This document shows, in pieces, positions 6,277 through 11,014 of a stretch of 11,014 nt of DNA (position 1 is its first letter; every line of letters starts with the position of its first letter). The notes under the pieces were generated by a model, which was given only the letters and a program-made list of their open reading frames with translations, did no database searches and had not been told where the DNA came from. Made by a program: the position numbers and the translations under genes. The stretch comes from RYN-431 sp036388295 (GTDB taxonomy: Bacteria; Planctomycetota; Phycisphaerae; Tepidisphaerales; Tepidisphaeraceae): the NCBI GenBank assembly GCA_036388295.1, contig DASVSC010000126.1:1-11014 (forward strand), written 5' to 3'.

Positions 6277-9200
6277 CTATCCCGCCACGCCGTCCGCTCC
6301 GATCGTGCCGATCAGGCTTTCGACGTACTGCGGCGCGGTGACGCGGCCGCGTTCCTGTTTCACCCACGCCAGCCGCCCGGCCAACGTCGCCCGCTCGGCG
6401 GACGCGTCCGCCAGCGTCGACAGCCGTTGCTCCAGGTAGGCGGTGTGACGGTCGAGCAGACGCGTTTCCACGCGCTGCTGCCGGGCCAGGCGCTGTTGGT
6501 ACCAATCGCTGGCCAGCACGCTCTCGCGGCTGAACATCGCACGCACGGCAGGATCGGCCTCGGTTTTTCCGTTCCACGTCCCCTCGGCCATGATGTGCAC
6601 GAGTGCGTTCAGCGGCGGGCAGAGTTCCTCGACACTGCCGTCGTCGAGATAAATCGAGGCGACTTTCTGCTGCGTGTCGACGATGTTTTCGACGCCGTCG
6701 ACGTAGTCGTCGATGCTCTGCGTTTCGGGCCGCAGCATGGATTCGTCGAACACCGCGGCCGGGTCGTCGAACACGCGGCCGAAGAACTGGCCGACGAAAG
6801 CTGATGTGATGCGCCAGCCGAGCCGCGATGCCCTGATCGTCTTGCCCCCGTGTTCGAAATCTTTCACACGCTCAAGGCAGCCGTGGTCGATCAGGTACTG
6901 CGCCTTCTGCTCGTGCGGCCGCAGCCGGCACCAGATTTCGGGAACCAGCAGCGACACGTCGTGGTCGACGCGGTGATCGCTGCCCACGTAGCCGGCTGCG
7001 GAACTGAACCCGTCCAGACCCGTCAGCACGTAGCTCAGGAACGCGTTGTTCAAATCCGCAGTGGCGCGCAGCGCGTTGAACGGCCCTTTGGTGAGCGCGC
7101 CTTCGCTGCCGGTGCCGGTCGTCGACGGGCTTTTGCCGGTCAGCGACGAGATGAAGTCCATGAACAGTTCGGGCAGTTCCTGGTAGTGAATCGGGTTGTA
7201 GACGGCCAGCGGGCGGATGCCCGGTTCACGCGGGTTATTGCGCCGGCCGCACAGAACGGCGCCGACCGGCTGCGTGACCGTGGCCGACGCGGGCAGGCGG
7301 CGGTAAAGGCGTGAACCGAGTTCGGCCAGGTACGCCTCGCGCGGGCGTTGGATGTCGGGCCGAACCTGGAGGTAGCGCGGGTTTTTGGTGCGCTTGCCGT
7401 CGACGATGCGCGGCTCGGCGGAGCAGACGACGTAGCCGTCCGGCTTCTGCGCCGCTGCACGAAGCGTGGCCTTCATTGGGTCGGTGAACGGCTCGAAGGA
7501 GGCGACGTGCCGGACCATTTCCCCGGCATCCGCGCCGGTCATCGGCCGGTAGTTCGAGGCGAACAAACCGGGCTGGCTCATGTCGTATTCGGTCTGCCGG
7601 TCCAGGCCGGGGTGAACGGCGTCGTCGGGCCGCTGGAACAAGCGGGCCTCGGTGTTGTGCAGCAGCTTCACGCTCTGCGAACCCGCCGTCACCGGCCCGC
7701 CCTGCAGCATGTCGGCAGGCAGCGTGATCGACGCAGTAATGTCGTCTTCCAACTGCACCTTGGCCGCGGCGATGAAGTCCTGCCGCAGCTTGTACAGCTG
7801 CCAGTTACCAGCCGACGAGAAGCCCATGCGCAGGTAACTGCCGATCAGCTTGCGGCCGTCGAGCTTCAGCTCATGGCCGGGCTGGCCGTTGACTTCGTCG
7901 ACGGTGAAATGGCTGCGCCAGTCATCGCCCCAGGCCGGGTCGTAAAAACGTTTGATGATGAACGCGATCGCCCGCACATGGTTCGGCAGGCTGTGCAGCC
8001 AATTGTTGTATTCATCTGTGTACTCGGCGGACGGCGTGAGCAATTTGATCACGCTGCCGAGCGAACGATTCGTCGACAGCACCGGCCGCGACGCGTACTG
8101 CGTCTGGTTCGCCTGCGTGTGCGTGCGGAAGCGGCCGTGGTAATCGTGGGCGAACAGCGCCTCGACCGCGTCTAGATCGGCCTTCACGTCGGCCACGTAC
8201 ACGGGGCCGTAGACGATGGCGTCGCCGATCGGCTTGCTGATTTCGCTCTTGCCGCCGCCGCTGACCGTACACGGCTTATGGCACACAGTGCCCTCGGCCA
8301 GCGTGCCGACCAGACGCCAGCTCGGCGCGCCCGGGTGCCGTTCGTAGCGCAGTTTGTAACCCATCGGCAGCACGTACGTCTGGTCGGGCAGCAGATTGAT
8401 CGCGCGCTTCGTGCCGTCCTTTTGCCAGAAGACCGTTTGCGTCTTGGCATCGAGTTCGGCGTTTTCCGGAATGTAGACGATCGACGGATTGGCCACATCC
8501 GTGGCGTAGCCGTCGGCGTGCACCATAACGGCGTCGCCGAGCAGCTTCATCGCTTCGACGAACGTGTAGCCCTGGTCGATGATTTTCTGATCCAGCTTGA
8601 AATACTGGCCGTGACTGAAGCTGCTGAAGGCGAGCGCCCCGCCGGCGTGTTCTTCCTCGGCCAGGCCGCTGAGGTTGGCGCTGAAGCTGATCTGCGTTTT
8701 GACGTCCTTTTTGCAGTAGCCGAAGTAGTTGTCGCTGATGATCGTGACCATCACGCCGGCGCGGCTGCGCAGCGTCAGCTTGAACGCCTGGCCGTCGTTG
8801 TATTTTTCGTCCTCTTTCGTCCAGCACATGCCGTCGCGCTTCTGGCGGTCGGTGGCTTGATCGATGTGCGGCAGGCCGAGGGCTTTTTTGTTGAGGCCGA
8901 CGACGTGCGGCGCGAGGATCACGCAGCCGGTGTGGCCGGTCCAGTGCTCGACGTCGAGGCCGGCGTCATTGGCGGGCAGGTACGGGTCGCCGGCGTTGCC
9001 GAAAATGCTTTCGACGAAGTCGAGATTGCAGACCAGGCCGCCCGGCGCGAAGAAGCGTGTTTCCATCCGCTTCTGCGGCCGTACGCCCGGCACTTCCGGC
9101 GCGACGACCGGCCGAAGCAGCAGCGTACACCAGGTGTGCAGCGGCGCGTCCGCGTCGGAGAACGGCAGGCGCATCAATTCGTCCGGCGGGTTGAGCGCGG

Positions 9201-9711
9201 CCTCCAGCATGCGCGCGTACGTCACCGCCGGCACGGCCAGCTTGTCGCCCGGCACGGGCAGGCCCACATCAGCGACGTGGAACACGCCGGCCGTCGTGCG
9301 GCGGTCGGAGCGCGGATTGTGCAGCACGCCTTGGTGGGTGCGGTAACTTTCAAGAATTTCATTTTTGAAGTGGTCGGCGTTCTGCGGCAGGCTCAGCTCC
9401 CGCGCCAGGCCGTGACGGTCGAGGATCAGCGTCTGCGTCGGCAGGTGCAGCTTCGACACATCGGCGACGGGGCCGAGCATGCTGTCGAGAAAATCCTGCA
9501 CCCGCTGGTCGGCCGGGCAGAGGTGATCGCTCAGCAGGCGCGACAATTCGCGGTAATGCGCGATCAAATCCTCCGCGAAACGAACCGTGCCCGGAGGCGT
9601 CGGCAACCCGAGCGCGGCCAGCTTCAGGTGAATCAGGCCGATCGCGTCCGTCCGGTCGACGGAAACGTTCTGCCCGGCGTCGTTCAATCCCAGCGTGCGT
9701 TGTCGATCCAT
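6277..9711 (-). CDS. Probable PPi-dependent phosphoenolpyruvate carboxykinase (EC 4.1.1.38 type)
   Basis: This very large cytoplasmic protein (1144 residues, about 126 kDa) has no signal peptide or membrane segment. I match it from memory to the pyrophosphate-type PEPCK family described from Entamoeba and Propionibacterium, which interconverts PEP, CO2 and phosphate with oxaloacetate and PPi; the length agrees with its roughly 130-kDa subunits. Segments I associate with the family are SDNYFGYCKKDVKTQISFSA (about 320-340) followed by EEEHAGGALAFSSF, the Gly/Ser/Thr-rich loop TGKSPSTTGTGSEGALTKGP (about 857-876) with FNALRATADLNNAFLSYVLTG after it, and VDHDVSLLVPEIWCRLRPHE (about 915-935). The last 80 residues are charged and helical (QQRLARQQRVETRLLD). 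The start at ATG 9711 has a weak GAGGC 10 bases upstream. It is divergent from the 231-aa gene at 9778. The family is not alignable to GTP- or ATP-PEPCK by eye, so the assignment needs a database check. Confidence 0.6.
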   Translation of the reverse strand: MDRQRTLGLNDAGQNVSVDRTDAIGLIHLKLAALGLPTPPGTVRFAEDLIAHYRELSRLLSDHLCPADQRVQDFLDSMLGPVADVSKLHLPTQTLILDRHGLARELSLPQNADHFKNEILESYRTHQGVLHNPRSDRRTTAGVFHVADVGLPVPGDKLAVPAVTYARMLEAALNPPDELMRLPFSDADAPLHTWCTLLLRPVVAPEVPGVRPQKRMETRFFAPGGLVCNLDFVESIFGNAGDPYLPANDAGLDVEHWTGHTGCVILAPHVVGLNKKALGLPHIDQATDRQKRDGMCWTKEDEKYNDGQAFKLTLRSRAGVMVTIISDNYFGYCKKDVKTQISFSANLSGLAEEEHAGGALAFSSFSHGQYFKLDQKIIDQGYTFVEAMKLLGDAVMVHADGYATDVANPSIVYIPENAELDAKTQTVFWQKDGTKRAINLLPDQTYVLPMGYKLRYERHPGAPSWRLVGTLAEGTVCHKPCTVSGGGKSEISKPIGDAIVYGPVYVADVKADLDAVEALFAHDYHGRFRTHTQANQTQYASRPVLSTNRSLGSVIKLLTPSAEYTDEYNNWLHSLPNHVRAIAFIIKRFYDPAWGDDWRSHFTVDEVNGQPGHELKLDGRKLIGSYLRMGFSSAGNWQLYKLRQDFIAAAKVQLEDDITASITLPADMLQGGPVTAGSQSVKLLHNTEARLFQRPDDAVHPGLDRQTEYDMSQPGLFASNYRPMTGADAGEMVRHVASFEPFTDPMKATLRAAAQKPDGYVVCSAEPRIVDGKRTKNPRYLQVRPDIQRPREAYLAELGSRLYRRLPASATVTQPVGAVLCGRRNNPREPGIRPLAVYNPIHYQELPELFMDFISSLTGKSPSTTGTGSEGALTKGPFNALRATADLNNAFLSYVLTGLDGFSSAAGYVGSDHRVDHDVSLLVPEIWCRLRPHEQKAQYLIDHGCLERVKDFEHGGKTIRASRLGWRITSAFVGQFFGRVFDDPAAVFDESMLRPETQSIDDYVDGVENIVDTQQKVASIYLDDGSVEELCPPLNALVHIMAEGTWNGKTEADPAVRAMFSRESVLASDWYQQRLARQQRVETRLLDRHTAYLEQRLSTLADASAERATLAGRLAWVKQERGRVTAPQYVESLIGTIGADGVAG

Positions 9712-9777
9712 AAAAGTCTGCCTCGTCGCGGCTGCGGTCGGTTGGGCATAAGATCAGCGCAACCGACCCGAAAATCC

Positions 9778-10473
9778 ATGACCGAACCCAAAATCAGGCC
9801 CGATCGTGACCAAATGACCCGCTGGCTACGGCTGCTGTCCGTGCCGGCCGATCATCCTACGCCAGTCGATGGGCTCAAAGTGGAGAATGATCTTCGCTCG
9901 ATGCGTCTTCGCCACCGGCCGTGGATCGTCGCGGCGGTGACGGCCGTCAACGCGGCCAATTACGGAACGAGGCTGAACGTGCCGCACGCCCTGCCGTCGC
10001 CGCCCACGCGCGTGTCCGCGGCCGCCGGCGCGGACGTCGCCGACGCAGTGTGGGGCGCTTACCTGCAATGGACGATCGGCAACGCCGACGCCGCTGACTG
10101 GCTGCGCGCTGCCATCGCCCTGCTCGATCCGACGGCCCTCGTTTTCACTGCCAACGACAACCCCGAGCCGTGGTGGCAGAACGAAATGCTGATCCTGCAC
10201 GCACTGCATTCGTTCGCCCTGCGCGTGCGGGACACGGCCCTGATCGAAAAAACGCTCGCCTGTGCCGACTTCCATTTGCGGGAGATCCAGCCCGACCACG
10301 CGACGAACGAACCCTGGTCAGTTCACGCCTACGCCAGTCATCCCGACGGCAACGTCACCGCCGAAACGCTGCTGCACGCCGGGTACATCCAGCATGGCGG
10401 CGCGCTCGGCCCGGTGGCCCGGCAGGTGGCCCGCGATGCCCGCGGCGCGCTGGCGGCTTATCTCAAGGCGTGA
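9778..10473 (+). CDS. Hypothetical protein, probably all-helical
   Basis: I do not recognise this 231-residue protein. It has no signal peptide and no hydrophobic run long enough for a membrane helix, so it is probably cytoplasmic. The sequence looks helical with regularly placed aromatic and acidic residues: WGAYLQWTIGNADAADWLRA, then NDNPEPWWQNEMLILHALHS, then an HxR-EIQPDHATNEPWSVHAYA segment and GNVTAETLLHAGYIQHGG. The WW-x-N-E and N-E-P-W strings recall helical (alpha/alpha) barrel proteins, but that is only an impression. ATG 9778 is chosen; ATG 9814 (MTRWLRLLS) is an alternative that removes a polar 12-residue tail. There is no Shine-Dalgarno sequence; TAAGAT at 9749-9754 could be a -10 box. 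It is divergent from the PEPCK-like gene and 13 bases ahead of the Trm112-like gene, so those two may be co-transcribed. Confidence 0.75.
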   Translation: MTEPKIRPDRDQMTRWLRLLSVPADHPTPVDGLKVENDLRSMRLRHRPWIVAAVTAVNAANYGTRLNVPHALPSPPTRVSAAAGADVADAVWGAYLQWTIGNADAADWLRAAIALLDPTALVFTANDNPEPWWQNEMLILHALHSFALRVRDTALIEKTLACADFHLREIQPDHATNEPWSVHAYASHPDGNVTAETLLHAGYIQHGGALGPVARQVARDARGALAAYLKA

Positions 10474-10486
10474 TAGCTTTTCACGC

Positions 10487-10708
10487 ATGGAAGTCCGCCA
10501 GCTCGATCAGCAATTGATCTCGATGCTCCGCTGCCCGATCACCCTCAGCCCCGTGCGGCTGGAGGGCGAGGAACTCATCGCCGAGGTGGGCGGCCTGCGC
10601 TACCCGGTCCGCAGCGGCGTCCCGGTGATGCTGCCCGAAGAAGCCACGCTCCCGGCCGGGTTCACAGACCTGGACGAGTTCCGCAAACGGTTCCACCGCC
10701 CGCGCTAA
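10487..10708 (+). CDS. Trm112/UPF0434-like small protein
   Basis: The 73-residue product follows the Trm112-like pattern: L-D-x-x-L-I-x-x-L-R-C-P near the start (residues 6-17) and GGLRYPVRSGVPVMLPEEA (about 38-56), matching the family ending L-x-Y-P-I-R-D-G-I-P-V-L-L-x-x-E-A. Eukaryotic and archaeal Trm112 activates methyltransferases; the role of the small bacterial forms such as E. coli YcaR is unclear. Zinc-binding members have CPxC and later cysteines. Here only Cys16 is present and the usual CPVC is CPIT, so zinc binding is probably lost. It starts 13 bases after the 231-aa gene. I see no Shine-Dalgarno sequence, and the codon use looks like its neighbours. Confidence 0.8.
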   Translation: MEVRQLDQQLISMLRCPITLSPVRLEGEELIAEVGGLRYPVRSGVPVMLPEEATLPAGFTDLDEFRKRFHRPR

Positions 10709-10873
10709 GTCCAATGACGCGTCCGCATTCGCTGCGGCTTCCAACAAGCATATCGGGCTCGAACGTGTGTCCGCTCCGTTGGCGTATCGCTTCGCATCCG
10801 CAACGACGGGATGGAAATCGTTTTAGTCGTGTGTCGCTGCGTTGATACGCGACATGACGTAACGCGCGACGTT
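10709..10873. other. Convergent intergenic spacer with weak repeats and hairpins
   Basis: No gene is visible. A short imperfect hairpin, CCGCA/TGCGG, spans 10723-10737. Two related segments, 10764-10790 and 10828-10853, both begin CGTGTGTC and continue GCT-x-CGTTG. The second can fold into a bulged 7-bp stem (GTC, then GCGT/ACGC, loop TGAT, 10833-10853). None is followed by a T run, so a terminator function is unproven. Confidence 0.4.
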
Positions 10874-11014
10874 CTACAACTGCCGCAGGTGATGGCTTTT
10901 GATCATCGTCTGTTGGAAGTCGGGATAGGCGTTGACGTCGAGGTCGTGCAAGTCCAGCCCGTCGTATTCGGTGGATTCACTCACCCGCAGCGCGTGGCGC
11001 CTGGCGAACAGCTT
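10874..11014 (-). CDS. amt: Ammonium transporter (Amt family), C-terminal end only (runs off right edge)
   Basis: Only the last 46 codons and a TAG stop (10876 to 10874) are inside the window. They read KLFARRHALRVSESTEYDGL followed by DLHDLDVNAYPDFQQTMIKS and a short end, HHLRQL. The L-R-V-S-x-x-x-E-x-x-G-L-D-L/I-x-x-H/L-x-x-x-A-Y-P-D pattern is the cytoplasmic C-terminal tail of many Amt ammonium channels, the part that interacts with PII (GlnK) regulators. No membrane segment is in view to confirm it. The gene is convergent with the Trm112-like gene. An unrelated protein with a similar tail cannot be excluded. Confidence 0.6.
   Translation of the reverse strand, partial: KLFARRHALRVSESTEYDGLDLHDLDVNAYPDFQQTMIKSHHLRQL

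Noticed and set aside
5861..6577. Minus-strand 238-codon frame with Pro/Gly-rich strings such as PLPQGEG
   Set aside because: Those strings are the translation of the palindromic repeat at 6135-6243, and the rest is antisense to rpmH or overlaps the end of the PEPCK-like gene in another frame.
8278..9777. Plus-strand open frame upstream of and joined to the 231-aa gene
   Set aside because: It is antisense to the PEPCK-like gene and shows the usual shadow composition; only the part from ATG 9778 lies outside that gene.
10481..10747. Minus-strand 88-codon frame over the Trm112-like gene
   Set aside because: It is a mirror of the recognised gene, with an Ala/Glu/Asp-rich product and no motifs.

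Overview
The window is high-GC bacterial DNA whose gene content points to a planctomycete, possibly of the Phycisphaerae type. The clues are a bL34 ribosomal protein with the non-standard N-terminus MHYPHRISK, a secreted DUF1570-type HEXXH peptidase, a lysS gene translationally coupled to an FtsX/LolC-E-like permease, and several lineage-type secreted or hypothetical proteins. This assignment is inferred from protein features only; no rRNA is present.

Layout, left to right. (1) Minus strand, 1-1849: lysS (lysyl-tRNA synthetase) followed by the first part of an FtsX-family permease that runs off the left edge; the two overlap by GTGA. (2) Plus strand, 1973-6022: secreted DUF1570-like metallopeptidase, folK, a secreted beta-propeller protein with C-terminal Ig/FN3-like domains, then the small gene rpmH, closed by a strong GC-rich hairpin. 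(3) A convergent spacer (6023-6276) holding that terminator and a REPIN-like inverted pair of GC-rich palindromes. (4) Minus strand, 6277-9711: one very large gene (1144 aa), best matched from memory to the PPi-dependent phosphoenolpyruvate carboxykinase family, which is usually annotated as hypothetical. (5) Plus strand, 9778-10708: a helical hypothetical protein of 231 aa and a 73-aa Trm112/UPF0434-like protein, divergently transcribed from the PEPCK-like gene. (6) Minus strand, right edge: the last 46 residues of what looks like an ammonium transporter.

Most of the window is core housekeeping: translation (lysS, rpmH), folate synthesis (folK), lipoprotein or envelope transport (FtsX-like permease) and nitrogen uptake (Amt). 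If the identification holds, the large gene gives a pyrophosphate-linked route between PEP and oxaloacetate. I found no CRISPR array, phage, transposase, defence island, tRNA or rRNA. Nothing here is convincingly a new multi-gene system. The items most worth a second look are the PPi-PEPCK-like gene, the REPIN-like element, the altered lysine pocket of LysRS and the cysteine-poor Trm112-like protein.
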